This document shows, one piece after another, positions 26,377-35,042 of a stretch of 64,000 bases of DNA (positions are counted from its first letter, which is position 1; every line of letters starts with the position of its first letter). The stretch covers positions 7,633,501-7,697,500 of the forward strand of contig NZ_CP050177.1 of NCBI RefSeq assembly GCF_011694815.1. Direction: 5' to 3'. The notes below the pieces were generated by a model, which was not told the origin of the DNA, did not search any database, and saw only the letters and a list, made by a program, of their open reading frames with translations. This DNA is from Streptomyces liangshanensis (GTDB lineage: Bacteria > Actinomycetota > Actinomycetes > Streptomycetales > Streptomycetaceae). Made by a program: the position numbers and the translations under genes.

Positions 26377-27894
26377 TCAGCCCGTTCGGTACGTCCACCG
26401 GCCGGCCAGGAGCGTGCCGTACACCGGCATCTCCCGCAGCTCACGCGCGGACACCCGCGCCGGGTCGCCGGCGGTGAGCACCAGGTCGGCCGTGTCCCCG
26501 ACGCGCGGTCCGCGCCGCCCGCCCGAGGCCGCCACGAGGGCGTCGTCCAGGGTGATCGCCTGCTCGGGGTGCCACGGGTCGCGGCCGTCCGGTCCGGACC
26601 GGTGCACCGCGGCCGCGATGCCGTGCCACGGATCCAGCGGGGAGACCGGCGCGTCCGAGCCGATCTCCAGGGTCGCCCCGGCGCGGAGCAACTCGGCGTA
26701 CGGGTAGGACCGGTCGGTCCGCCCGGCCCAGTGGTGGTCGGCGATGTCACGGTCGTCCGGGGCGTGCGCCGGCTGGACGCCCAGCACGAGACCGGGCGCG
26801 GCGAACCGGGCAAGGTCCGCACGGTCGATCAGCTGGGCGTGCTCGATCCGGCCGGGACAGCCGACCTCCTCGAACGCGTCCAGGGCAAGGGTGTTGGCAC
26901 GGTCGCCGATCGCGTGCACCGCGGCGTGGATGCCGTGCTCCGCCGCGCGGGCCATGAGCCGCGCCAGCTCCGCCGGAGGGGTCTGGAGGATCCCGTGCCG
27001 CTCCCCGGGCCGGGCCGCCCCGGGATACGGATCGGCGCACAACGCGGTCCGCGTGTTGAGCGAGCCGTCCACGAAGAGCTTGAGCGGACCGACCCGCGCC
27101 AGCCCGCCGGTGCCGGGCAGCACGTCGCCGGTGCGCCGGCCCTCCTCGATCGCCCGCTCCAGATGGGTCGGATAGACCGAGCAGATCACCTGGACGCCCA
27201 GGTCCGCCACGGACGCGCGGCGGGTCCAGTCGGCGATGTTGTCGGCGTACTCGAAGTCCAGGATCCCCACCACACCCCGGGCCGCGGCGGCGCGTACGGC
27301 GTCGCGCACCCAGCGGTCGACGACCTCGGGACCCGCCTGGGCGAGGCGGGCGACCGCGTCGAGGCACGCCTGCTCGCGCAGCACCCCGGTCGGGTGGCCG
27401 CCCTGCCCGATCCGGCGCAGGGCGGCCCGGCCGAACCACGCCGTGTGCAGGTCGTTGCTGACCAGCGCCACGGCATGGCCGGTGTCCTCGGACCACGCGA
27501 GCAGGGACGGATCCGGCGCGTCGGGCCACAACCCGTCGCGGAAGCCGAACCCGATGAGCGGCTCGTCCGGTCCGTGCTGCCCGTCGAGCGCCGCGGCGGC
27601 CATGAGATCCGCCGCCGCCCGCGCGGACCGTGCGCCGGACAGGTCGACGCGGCGGCGCGCGCTGGCCCACTGGACGCTGTGCACGTGCGCGTCCCAGAAG
27701 CCGGGGAGCACGGTGAGGCCCCGGCCGTCCACGGTCTCGCTACCGGGAGGGGGAGCGAGGTCCGTACCGATGGCGGCGATCCGGCCGCCGGAGACCACGA
27801 GGTCACGGACCGGACCGCCGGAGCCGACGCGTATCGCGCGGAGCAACAGCGGGGCGGCCCCATCGGCGGCGATGCGTGCGTCACTCGTCTGCAT
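26377..27894 (-). CDS. Metal-dependent amidohydrolase, YtcJ-like
   Basis: A 505-residue amidohydrolase of the YtcJ/N-substituted formamide deformylase branch (Amidohydro_3). The first metal site is GFWDAHVHS; later HAAVHAIGDRAN, RIEHAQLID and IGSDAPVSPLDPW supply the other His and Asp ligands. N- and C-terminal strands form the usual small beta domain. The gene is single and uses its own promoter. The substrate is unknown; members act on amides, formamides or imides. Confidence 0.88.
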   Translation of the reverse strand: MQTSDARIAADGAAPLLLRAIRVGSGGPVRDLVVSGGRIAAIGTDLAPPPGSETVDGRGLTVLPGFWDAHVHSVQWASARRRVDLSGARSARAAADLMAAAALDGQHGPDEPLIGFGFRDGLWPDAPDPSLLAWSEDTGHAVALVSNDLHTAWFGRAALRRIGQGGHPTGVLREQACLDAVARLAQAGPEVVDRWVRDAVRAAAARGVVGILDFEYADNIADWTRRASVADLGVQVICSVYPTHLERAIEEGRRTGDVLPGTGGLARVGPLKLFVDGSLNTRTALCADPYPGAARPGERHGILQTPPAELARLMARAAEHGIHAAVHAIGDRANTLALDAFEEVGCPGRIEHAQLIDRADLARFAAPGLVLGVQPAHAPDDRDIADHHWAGRTDRSYPYAELLRAGATLEIGSDAPVSPLDPWHGIAAAVHRSGPDGRDPWHPEQAITLDDALVAASGGRRGPRVGDTADLVLTAGDPARVSARELREMPVYGTLLAGRWTYRTG

Positions 27895-27966
27895 CGGCTC
27901 ATCCTAGGGACCGCCCAGGTCCGGCAGGCCCGGACCTCAGGGCGCCCGGCTGCGGGCCTTCGGGTC

Positions 27967-28377
27967 TTAGCCCTTCGGCTCGGTGAAGCGGATGTGGTTG
28001 CCGAAGGGGTCGCGGAGGCCGCAGTCGATCCCGTACGGGCGCTCGGTCGGCTCCTCGGTGAACTCGACGCCCTTCTCCACCAGCGTCGCGTAGGTCTTGC
28101 GGCAGTCGCCCGTGCTGAAGATGAGGTGGCCGCCCACCGCCCCCTTGGTCAGCAGCTCGCGGACCTGCCCGGCGGTCTCCTCGGACATCGCCGGGGGTCC
28201 CGGCTTCTCCAGCAGGATCTGGCGCTCCGGGTGGCCGGGGACGTGGACGGTCAGCCAGCGCATGAAGCCCATGTCGATGTCGGCGCCGACCTCCAGGCCG
28301 AGCTTGCCGACGTAGAAGTCGAGGGCCGCGTCCTGGTCGAGGACGTAGATCTGTGAGTGTGTGATCGCGTTGAACAT
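27967..28377 (-). CDS. VOC family protein (glyoxalase/bleomycin-resistance fold)
   Basis: A 136-residue VOC protein: AITHSQIYVLDQDAALDFYV, FMRWLTVHVPGHPERQILLE and YGIDCGLRDPFGNHIRFTEP give the paired beta-alpha-beta-beta-beta units. A GTG four codons upstream of ATG 28377 is an alternative start; no clear ribosome site supports either. It lies just downstream of an AraC-type gene in the same direction, a common pair in which the VOC protein acts in detoxification or ligand binding. Confidence 0.82.
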   Translation of the reverse strand: MFNAITHSQIYVLDQDAALDFYVGKLGLEVGADIDMGFMRWLTVHVPGHPERQILLEKPGPPAMSEETAGQVRELLTKGAVGGHLIFSTGDCRKTYATLVEKGVEFTEEPTERPYGIDCGLRDPFGNHIRFTEPKG

Positions 28378-28494
28378 GAGTGTCACGCTACCGACCGGAC
28401 CGGACGAAAACTTATCCGAAACTGCTCGATCGGCGGCGGTCCCAAGCACGCTGCACCGCCCGGGCACGGTGGACCGCCCAGGTGCGGGGGACGC

Positions 28495-28917
28495 TCAGGC
28501 GCTCGGCCGGGTCCACGCCATGGTGAAACACGTGGGCACCCCCTTGGCGGCCGCCGCTTCCCTGGCCTCCCTGGCGGCCCGGGCCTCCTTCCGGTACGTC
28601 CTCGGTGACCGGCCCACGATGTCGCGGAACGTGCGGCTGAAGGTCCCCGGACTGCCGAAGCCGACCTGGAAGCAGATGTCCGTCACACTGCGGTCGGTGT
28701 CCCGCAGCAGGAACATCGCCCGCTCCACCCGGCGGCGCTGGAGGTAGCGGTGCGGCGTCTCGCCGAAGGTGGCCCGGAAGGTACGGGCGAAGTGCGCCTC
28801 CGACACCAGGGCGATCCGGGCCAGGGTCGGCACGTCCAACGGCCGCGCGTACGCGTGGTCCATCGCGTCCCGCGCGCGGAGCATGCGGCGGTTGGTCTCT
28901 TCTGCGGCCCGGCTCAC
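28495..28917 (-). CDS. AraC family HTH regulator (DNA-binding domain only)
   Basis: A 140-residue protein consisting of a double-HTH AraC domain: [21 protein letters not shown] and [20 protein letters not shown], with [15 protein letters not shown] closing it. It has no sensing domain, so it resembles the short SoxS/MarA-like members. GTG 28917 is taken as start. It lies 117 bases before the VOC gene on the same strand and probably controls it. Confidence 0.85.
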   Translation of the reverse strand: MSRAAEETNRRMLRARDAMDHAYARPLDVPTLARIALVSEAHFARTFRATFGETPHRYLQRRRVERAMFLLRDTDRSVTDICFQVGFGSPGTFSRTFRDIVGRSPRTYRKEARAAREAREAAAAKGVPTCFTMAWTRPSA

Positions 28918-28970
28918 CCGGCCATCACACCACGGCGCCGATCCGCCGCGACAGTCGAGGCGGAAATGGC

Positions 28971-29009
28971 TTCGACCGCCGCGGTGGTTGCCTCTACCGT
29001 GGCCCGGTG
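28971..29009 (+). promoter_or_regulatory. Promoter giving a probable leaderless mRNA
   Basis: TTCGAC at 28971-28976 and TACCGT at 28995-29000 are 18 bases apart. The expected start of transcription, about seven bases after the -10 box, falls on the GTG start codon at 29007. Confidence 0.5.
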
Positions 29010-29540
29010 ACAACTCAGGTGATCGTGTTGAACGGCGGTTCCAGTTCGGGCAAGTCCGGCATCGTCCGGTGTCTCCAGGCAGTGCTGCCGGACCCGTGGC
29101 TCGCCGCCGCGATCGACTCGCTGGTCGACGCGATGCCCGCCTCCCTCAGAAGCTCGGACGCCGGCATCGAGTTCACCGCGGACGGGGGTGTGAACCTCGG
29201 AGCGGAGTTCCTCAGACTGGAGGCCGCCTGGATGGAGGGCGTCGCCGCGACGGCGCGCGCGGGCGTGGGCGTCATCGTGGACGACGTCTTCCTCGGCGGC
29301 CCGGAATCCCAGGAGCGGTGGCGCAAGGCCCTGGTCGGACTGGACGTGCTGTGGGTGGGCGTCCGGTGCGAGACCCCGGTCGCCGAGGGCCGCGAGATCG
29401 CGCGCGGCGACCGGGCCAGGGGAATGGCCGCCGCGCAGGCGGACCTGGTCCACCGCGGCGTGGTCTACGACCTGGAGATCGACACCACCCACGCGGAGTC
29501 CCTGGACTGCGCACGGTCCATCGCGGCCCGCGTCACCTAG
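29007..29540 (+). CDS. Chloramphenicol phosphotransferase-like protein
   Basis: A 177-residue P-loop kinase. Walker A is NGGSSSGKS at residues 9-17, followed by [20 protein letters not shown], as in chloramphenicol 3-O-phosphotransferase of Streptomyces venezuelae. The later [10 protein letters not shown] and [15 protein letters not shown] also fit the family. It may inactivate a phenicol or another small alcohol, but many homologues are untested. A leaderless start at GTG 29007 is likely. Confidence 0.82.
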   Translation: MTTQVIVLNGGSSSGKSGIVRCLQAVLPDPWLAAAIDSLVDAMPASLRSSDAGIEFTADGGVNLGAEFLRLEAAWMEGVAATARAGVGVIVDDVFLGGPESQERWRKALVGLDVLWVGVRCETPVAEGREIARGDRARGMAAAQADLVHRGVVYDLEIDTTHAESLDCARSIAARVT

Positions 29541-29600
29541 CCGAGGCCGCCCCTCCCTCCCCGCCCGCGCCGGCGGACGCCCTGACGTACGAGACGTCCG

Positions 29601-31058
29601 TCAGGCCTGCGCGGCGGCCTCGGGCGCGGGGACCGGCGCCGGGGCGGACCCGGCCGGCGTGGTCCTCCGTACCGGAATGAGGGCGGCGACCACCGCCGCC
29701 GCCAGCCCCACACCGCATCCGATGAGCATGGCGGCACGGAAGCCGTCCTCGGACGGCAGGGCGTACCCGCCGAAGTCGGTGGTCATCTGCGCCAGGACCA
29801 CACCGATCACGGCGGCGGAGACCGAGCTGCCGATCGAACGCATCAGTGTGTTGAAGCTGTTGGCGGAGGCCGTCTCCGACAGGGGGACGGCGCCCATGAT
29901 CAGGGCCGGCATCGCGCCGTACGCGAACCCCACGCCCGTGTTGCAGACGAGGGTGACCACCAACAGGCTCCAGGGGGACCCCGAGCCGAGCAGCGGCAGC
30001 GAGAGGCCGTATCCCACGCCGATGACAAGGCTGCCCACGGCCAGGGTGACCTTCGGGCCCTTGACCGCCGACAGCTTCGCGCCGAGCGGCGACATGATCA
30101 TCATCATGAGGCCGGCCGGCGCCATCCACAGACCCATGGCGAGCATCGACTGCCCCAGGCCGTAACCGGTCGACTTCGGCAGCTGGAGCAGCTGCGGTAC
30201 GACCAGGGACTGGGCGTACATCGCGAAACCGACCAGCACCGAGGCCGCGTTGGTCATCAGGACCTGGGGGCGGGCGGTCACCCGCAGGTCGACCAGCGGC
30301 TCGCTGATACGCAGTTCCCACACACCCCACACGAGCAGCACCACGACGGCGGCCGCGAAGAGCCCCAGGGTGGTGCCGCTGCCCCAACCCCAGTCCGCGC
30401 CCTTGGACACGGCGAGCAGCAGGCAGACCAGGCCGGCGCCCAGCCCGATGGCGCCGAGCACGTCGAAGCCCTTCGACCCGGTGGCCTCGCCGCCCGCGGG
30501 GACGAAGGCCCAGATGAGGCTTCCGACGGCCAGGGCCAGGGCGGCGACGACCCAGAACAGCACCCGCCAGCTGGTGTTCTCCGCGATCGCGGCGGCGAAG
30601 GGGAGGCCGAGCGCACCGCCCACGCCCATCGACGCGCTCATGATCGCGATGGACGAGCCGAGCTTCTCGGCCGGCACCACGTCGCGCAGGAGGCTGATGC
30701 CGAGGGGGACCACACCCATGCCGACGCCCTGGAGGCCGCGACCGACAATCATCGGGACGACGGACGACGACAGGGCGCACACCACCGAGCCCACGACGAG
30801 CGGCACCAGGGAGACCAGCAGCATGCGGCGCTTGCCGTACATGTCGCCGAGCCGTCCGGCGACGGGCGTGGCGACGGCCGCCGCGAGCAGGGTGGCGGTG
30901 ATGACCCAGGAGGCGTTGGACGCCGAGGTGTCGAGCAGCTTCGGCAGCTCCGCGATCAGCGGCACCACCAAGGTCTGGGTGATCGCGGCCACGATGCCCG
31001 CGAAGGCGAGGATGCCGACCACGCCACCGGGGCGGGCTGCGGGCTGGGAACTGTCCAC
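29601..31058 (-). CDS. MFS transporter, DHA2-like drug exporter
   Basis: A 485-residue major facilitator protein with about 14 helices. LGDMYGKRRMLLVS is the loop 2-3 motif A, and GRGLQGVGMGVVPLGISLLRD is the helix 4 signature of the 14-helix DHA2 group, proton antiporters for drugs and dyes. GTG 31058 is chosen because AGGGAG lies six bases before it; ATG 31088 has no ribosome site. The C-terminus is Pro/Ala-rich. It diverges from a MarR gene with an operator array between them, so drug-induced expression is likely. Confidence 0.88.
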   Translation of the reverse strand: MDSSQPAARPGGVVGILAFAGIVAAITQTLVVPLIAELPKLLDTSASNASWVITATLLAAAVATPVAGRLGDMYGKRRMLLVSLVPLVVGSVVCALSSSVVPMIVGRGLQGVGMGVVPLGISLLRDVVPAEKLGSSIAIMSASMGVGGALGLPFAAAIAENTSWRVLFWVVAALALAVGSLIWAFVPAGGEATGSKGFDVLGAIGLGAGLVCLLLAVSKGADWGWGSGTTLGLFAAAVVVLLVWGVWELRISEPLVDLRVTARPQVLMTNAASVLVGFAMYAQSLVVPQLLQLPKSTGYGLGQSMLAMGLWMAPAGLMMMIMSPLGAKLSAVKGPKVTLAVGSLVIGVGYGLSLPLLGSGSPWSLLVVTLVCNTGVGFAYGAMPALIMGAVPLSETASANSFNTLMRSIGSSVSAAVIGVVLAQMTTDFGGYALPSEDGFRAAMLIGCGVGLAAAVVAALIPVRRTTPAGSAPAPVPAPEAAAQA

Positions 31059-31113
31059 GGATGTCTCCCTGTTGGTCTGCCAGGTCATGGCGGAGCGCCA
31101 CCACGGGTGCTCG

Positions 31114-31185
31114 ATGTGCACCATACATGAAGCGTGTGCCATGCATGAGACATGCACCATGCATGAAATGTGCACGGTGCATCAA
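31114..31185. repeat. Four tandem 18-bp operator-like repeats (MarR/MFS intergenic region)
   Basis: Copies at 31114-31131, 31132-31149, 31150-31167 and 31168-31185. Each holds a dyad of the form CATGCA-N3-TGCATG; the third copy is perfect, the others have one to three changes. The array fills the space between the divergent MFS and MarR genes and is the obvious binding region for the MarR protein. Confidence 0.85.
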
Positions 31186-31250
31186 GGCTGTGATAGGGAG
31201 GGAGGGGAGAGCAGGATCCGACGCCGAAGAGAACCCGCGGTGACCCTTCC

Positions 31251-31751
31251 TTGGACAGCCCCGAGACGCCCGACACCCCTGATGCCGCCCCGACCCCCGA
31301 CGCGTCCGGAAAGCCCCTGGAGCGGATCGAGTTCGAGGCCATGCTTCTCGGCCGGTACCTGCACCTGCTCGCCGCCCGGGGCGGCGGCCGGCTCGACCGC
31401 AGCGCCTACACCGTGCTCAGCCGCATCCGGGCCGAGGGCCCGATGTCGATCGGCCGGCTGAGCGACGCCTTCGGGCTGGACGCGTCCACCCTCAACCGGC
31501 AGACCGCCGCCATGCTGCGGGCCGGGACGGTCGAGCGCATCCCCGACCCCGAGGGGAGCATGGCCCGGCGGTTCGCCATCACGCCGGAAGGGGAGCGGCG
31601 GTTGGACCGGGACCGGGCCGAGAACGTGGCCGGTCTGGCCAGACTGCTGGAGGCCTGGACGCCGGCCGACGCGGCCCAACTGGCCGACGGCCTCTCGCGT
31701 TTGAACCGGGACATCGAACGCCTCGACGGCCGCCCCTGGCCACGCGACTGA
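31251..31751 (+). CDS. MarR family regulator
   Basis: About 166 residues with a winged HTH: RSAYTVLSRIRAEGPMSIGR, LSDAFGLDASTLNRQTAAML and the wing VERIPDPEGSMARRFAITPEG. Dimerising helices lie at both ends. The start is uncertain: TTG 31251 has no good ribosome site, and a Pro/Asp-rich N-terminus precedes the first helix. It is divergent from the exporter and most likely represses it and itself through the 18-bp repeat array. Confidence 0.85.
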   Translation: MDSPETPDTPDAAPTPDASGKPLERIEFEAMLLGRYLHLLAARGGGRLDRSAYTVLSRIRAEGPMSIGRLSDAFGLDASTLNRQTAAMLRAGTVERIPDPEGSMARRFAITPEGERRLDRDRAENVAGLARLLEAWTPADAAQLADGLSRLNRDIERLDGRPWPRD

Positions 31752-31783
31752 GCCGGCAGCGACGCCATGGCGTCACTGCCGGC
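31752..31783. terminator. Bidirectional terminator hairpin
   Basis: 15-bp inverted repeat with one mismatch and a 2-base loop, starting at the base after the MarR stop and serving the convergent NLP gene too. Confidence 0.75.
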
Positions 31784-31817
31784 CCGGGGTCGGCTGTCCG
31801 TTACGGTAACTCGCCTG

Positions 31818-32684
31818 TCAGCCCTGGGGGTTGAACGCGATACCGGCCGGCTTGGAGTTGGTGAGCAGGCCCACGAACCTACCCTCGTTGATCTTGATCG
31901 TCGCCGAACCGAAGTCCGCGTTCATCAGCTTGTCGCGCAGCGCCGTGGTGGGCCAGCCGTTCCAGTCCACCAGGGGCGGGTAGCGCCAGTTGTGGTAGTG
32001 GTTCTCCGGCGGCTCGTCGTTGTTGTTGGCGAGCCGGAAGAAGTGCGTGGACAGCCCGTCCTTGTGGAAGACGACCTTCGGGTGCGTCCCGTCGAAGCGG
32101 ACCTGCGAGCGGGGGTAGGTCACCTGGCTGCTGTGCTGTGTGGTCGTCACGTACTCCACCTGGTTGGTGGACTGGTTGATCCAGGAGATGACGTGCTCCC
32201 AGTCGTGGCGGTGGCCCCCGAGGCCGCTGCCCGCGACAGCCTGGTCCTTCTCGAAGTAGCTGGCGTACACGACCGCGCACCAGCCGTTGTTGCACTTCGA
32301 GCGGGCGTACGTCTGGGAGTTGTCGAGGTCCGACTGGTCCCGGCAGCTGCCGTTGACCGCGCCCGTCGTGTTCAGCCCGGGGGCGAGCGTTCCGTCAGGG
32401 CCGATCGCCGGCGTGGCGTAGCAGCCGTCGGTGTCGTAGTCGTAGGCGGGGGAGAAGGACTGCTCCCAACCCCCGGCGTTCTGCGGCAGGTTGCGCGGCG
32501 GATCGGCGTGAGCCATCGACGCGGGGATGACGACGGCCAGGACCGTGGCACCGAGCACGGTCGCGAACCGGGCCGCCCCGCGCTTCAGGACGGAGGGCCG
32601 GGAGGCGGCGACCGGCGCGTCCGACGTACCCGACGACCTCACCTCCGTCTCGACCGAAGGCGCTTGGCGCAGAAGACTTCTCAT
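31818..32684 (-). CDS. Secreted necrosis-inducing protein, NPP1/NLP family
   Basis: A 288-residue secreted protein. A long N-region is followed by a hydrophobic core and SMAHA, giving cleavage near residue 60. The mature part is an NPP1-domain protein with the heptapeptide GHRHDWE near residue 157, the metal-binding signature of the Nep1-like proteins, and paired Cys in C-YATPAIG and SKCNNGWC. NLPs are cytolysins of plant-associated microbes that attack membrane sphingolipids of dicots. ATG 32684 has GAGGAGAG seven bases upstream. No secretion or toxin cluster is adjacent. Confidence 0.9.
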   Translation of the reverse strand: MRSLLRQAPSVETEVRSSGTSDAPVAASRPSVLKRGAARFATVLGATVLAVVIPASMAHADPPRNLPQNAGGWEQSFSPAYDYDTDGCYATPAIGPDGTLAPGLNTTGAVNGSCRDQSDLDNSQTYARSKCNNGWCAVVYASYFEKDQAVAGSGLGGHRHDWEHVISWINQSTNQVEYVTTTQHSSQVTYPRSQVRFDGTHPKVVFHKDGLSTHFFRLANNNDEPPENHYHNWRYPPLVDWNGWPTTALRDKLMNADFGSATIKINEGRFVGLLTNSKPAGIAFNPQG

Positions 32685-33037
32685 TCTTGACTCTCCTCGC
32701 AGGACTCAAGACCCATGACGCGACATCAGGTCGGCACGGGGGGAGCGATCCGGCATCCGCGCGGGGACCCGCGCCGACGCACCACACACGTCGCGACTGT
32801 TCCGGCACCGACGGGCCGACGCCTGAACAAGGCAAGGAAACCGGATGACATAGACATGATCAATGGCTGCGACAGGATGTCTTTGCGCCGGGCGCCCGTC
32901 GGCGAGGGCTCCCACCAGGACAATCCCTCCACGGGAGGACACCCCGTACCAGATCCTCGAAGTCCACCCGCCCCCAAGGCTGTTGTGCTCAGCGGCCCGT
33001 GCGGCGGGAGTCCGTCCCGGGCCGGGCGGAAGCCGGG
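32685..33037. other. 353-base intergenic stretch, no gene seen
   Basis: Contains the upstream region of the NLP gene (the ribosome site is at its left edge) and the sequence beyond the paaI stop. I see no conserved frame, hairpin or repeat worth naming. Confidence 0.5.
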
Positions 33038-33475
33038 TCACGCCTCCCGGCGGTCCGCCCCCGGCGTACTCCTGAGGCCGCGGCTGCGCCCGCGGAACTC
33101 CACGATCACGTCGTCACCGCGCCGGACCGTCACGTCGTACAGGCCACTGCGGCCGAATCGGACCCGCTCCACCGCGACGGCCGTCAGGACGTCGCCCTCC
33201 CGCGCGGGGGCGACGAAGTCCACGTCCGCCCCGGCGGCGACCGTCACGGGGCCGTGCCCGTTGCAGGCGCAGGCGAAGGCGGTGTCGGCGAAGAGGAACA
33301 AGTAGCCCCCGTGGGCGATCCCGTGCCCGTTGACCATCGCCGCCGTGACGGTCATCCGCGTCACGGCGGTCCCGTCGCCGTGCTCCAGCAGTTCGATGCC
33401 CAGGCGCCGGGACGCCTCGTCCGCGGCGAACATCGACACGACGGGATCCGGCTCGGCGGGGGTGGCTCGTGTCAT
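33038..33475 (-). CDS. paaI: Hydroxyphenylacetyl-CoA thioesterase PaaI
   Basis: A 145-residue hotdog-fold thioesterase. MVNGHGIAHGGYLFLFADTAFA is split at its centre by the active-site helix and carries the PaaI Asn-Gly-His-Gly-x-x-His-Gly-Gly motif; VTVAAGADVDFVAPAREGD follows. PaaI rescues CoA from dead-end phenylacetyl-CoA intermediates. It diverges from paaJ, and a palindrome of the PaaR type lies 24 bases upstream of its start. Confidence 0.88.
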   Translation of the reverse strand: MTRATPAEPDPVVSMFAADEASRRLGIELLEHGDGTAVTRMTVTAAMVNGHGIAHGGYLFLFADTAFACACNGHGPVTVAAGADVDFVAPAREGDVLTAVAVERVRFGRSGLYDVTVRRGDDVIVEFRGRSRGLRSTPGADRREA

Positions 33476-33498
33476 CGTTCCATCCGTCTTGTGTCCCG

Positions 33499-33512
33499 AC
33501 CGAACATTCGGT
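33499..33512. promoter_or_regulatory. PaaR-like operator between paaI and paaJ
   Basis: Palindrome with arms ACCGAA and TTCGGT around a 2-base centre. It agrees with the ACCG-N6-CGGT core known for actinobacterial TetR-type PaaR sites. Confidence 0.55.
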
Positions 33513-33571
33513 TAGCGTTCGGAGCGGTTACGTTACCCAGCCACGAACCTCGCCTGTCAAGAGGGGGACAC

Positions 33572-33688
33572 ATGCAGCGGGAAAGCCCGCCCGGCGCCGT
33601 GTTCCCCGGGCCCGCCCGCGTCGCGGTCCCGTCCGCCACCCACCCGTCCCGCCGCCCGGTCCCCGCCGAGGAGCCCGCCCATGCCTGA
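33572..33688 (+). CDS. Possible 38-residue leader peptide before paaJ
   Basis: ATG 33572 follows GAGGGGGA at close spacing and opens a 38-codon frame whose TGA at 33686-33688 overlaps the paaJ ATG at 33681. The peptide is Pro/Ala-rich and shows no family. Its only argument is the ribosome site and the overlap; it may be chance or a translational coupler. Confidence 0.25.
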   Translation: MQRESPPGAVFPGPARVAVPSATHPSRRPVPAEEPAHA

Positions 33689-34904
33689 CGACGTCTACCT
33701 GATCGACGGAGCCCGTACCCCGCAGGGCCGCTACGGCGGCGCCCTCGCGTCCGTACGCCCCGACGACCTGGCCGCCCTCGTCGTCGGCGAGGCCGTCCGC
33801 CGCGCGGGCGTCCCCGGGGACGCCGTGGACGAGGTGATCCTCGGCGCCGCGAACCAGGCCGGTGAGGACAACCGGGACGTGGCGCGCATGGCCGTCCTGC
33901 TGGCCGGGCTGCCGCACACCGTGCCCGGCTACACCGTCAACCGGCTGTGCGCCTCCGGGCTGACGGCCGTCGCCTCCGCCGCCCAGGCGATCCGCGCGGG
34001 CGAGGCCGACCTCGTGGTCGCCGGCGGCGTCGAGTCGATGACCCGCGCCCCCTGGGTGATGGAGAAGCCCGGCACGCCATGGGCCAAGCCCGGCCAGGTG
34101 TTCGACACGTCCCTGGGCTGGCGCTTCACCAACCCCCGGTTCGCGGCGGCCGACCGCGCCGTGCCCGCGGGCGCCGACCCGCGCACCACGAAGGTGACCC
34201 TGTCGATGGGGGAGACCGCCGAGGAGGTCGCCGCGCTCGACGGCATCACCCGCGCCGACTCCGACGCGTTCGCCCTGCGCAGCCACCAGCGGGCCCTCGC
34301 CGCCCAGGAGGCGGGCCACTTCGACCGCGAGATCGTGCCGGTCCCCGTGAAGGACGGCGAGGTCACCCGCGACGAGGGCCCGCGCCCCACCACCACGCTC
34401 GAGAAGCTCGGCGCCCTGCGCACGATCTTCCGCGAGGACGGCATCGTCACCGCCGGCTCCTCCTCGCCGCTCTCCGACGGCGCCGCCGCGCTCGTCGTGG
34501 CGAGCGCCTCGGCCGTCGCCCGCTACGGACTCACCCCCCGGGCCCGCATCGTCGCCTCCGCCTCCGCCGGCGTCCAGCCCAACGTCATGGGCCTCGGCCC
34601 CGTGCCCGCCACCCGGAAGGTGCTGGCCCGCGCCGGCTGGCAGACCGCGGACCTCGACGCGATCGAGCTGAACGAGGCATTCGCCGCCCAGGCGCTGGCG
34701 GTCGTACGCCGTCTCGGACTCGACGAGGACCTGGTGAACGCCGACGGCGGGGCCATCGCGCTCGGCCACCCGCTGGGCTGCTCGGGCGCCCGCCTCGTCC
34801 TCACCCTGCTCGGCCGGCTGGAACGGGCCGACGCCCGCAAGGGCCTCGCCACCCTGTGCGTGGGCGTCGGCCAGGGCGTCGCGATGTTGGTGGAGCGCGT
34901 ATGA
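33681..34904 (+). CDS. paaJ: Beta-ketoadipyl-CoA/3-oxoacyl-CoA thiolase (PaaJ/PcaF type)
   Basis: A 407-residue thiolase. [20 protein letters not shown] followed by [11 protein letters not shown], with Cys as acyl acceptor, is the pattern of beta-ketoadipyl-CoA thiolases. NEAFAAQA and [16 protein letters not shown] carry the His, and CVGVGQGVA the second Cys. It would release acetyl-CoA and succinyl-CoA in the last step of phenylacetate or beta-ketoadipate breakdown. ATG 33681 has GAGGAG seven bases upstream. The stop is followed by the paaA promoter region. Confidence 0.88.
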   Translation: MPDDVYLIDGARTPQGRYGGALASVRPDDLAALVVGEAVRRAGVPGDAVDEVILGAANQAGEDNRDVARMAVLLAGLPHTVPGYTVNRLCASGLTAVASAAQAIRAGEADLVVAGGVESMTRAPWVMEKPGTPWAKPGQVFDTSLGWRFTNPRFAAADRAVPAGADPRTTKVTLSMGETAEEVAALDGITRADSDAFALRSHQRALAAQEAGHFDREIVPVPVKDGEVTRDEGPRPTTTLEKLGALRTIFREDGIVTAGSSSPLSDGAAALVVASASAVARYGLTPRARIVASASAGVQPNVMGLGPVPATRKVLARAGWQTADLDAIELNEAFAAQALAVVRRLGLDEDLVNADGGAIALGHPLGCSGARLVLTLLGRLERADARKGLATLCVGVGQGVAMLVERV

Positions 34905-34992
34905 GCGCCGCGCCCCCGCGTATCCCGCCGGCCGGCGCACCGCCCGCACGGGACGCGGTCGCCGCCGACCCCGCGCGGCGCGCGGAAGGCCG

Positions 34993-35031
34993 TAGAATGC
35001 TTCGAACGGTGAACCGAACGAATGGTCGGTT
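34993..35031 (+). promoter_or_regulatory. paaA promoter -10 and PaaR-like operator
   Basis: A TAGAAT box at 34993-34998 is followed by arms AACCGA (35012-35017) and TCGGTT (35026-35031) with ACCGAACG inside, related to the site before paaI. The position is between the likely transcription start and the paaA start codon. Confidence 0.5.
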
Positions 35032-35042
35032 GGGGAGATGGC

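Noticed and set aside
26341..28356. 671-codon plus-strand frame over the amidohydrolase and VOC genes
   Set aside because: Low-complexity Arg/Gly/Ala text without domains; both genes on the minus strand have complete family motifs.
29581..29605. Inverted repeat CCTGACG...CGTCAGG at the exporter stop
   Set aside because: The 7-bp stem is short with a long loop; it may help termination but is not distinct enough to call.
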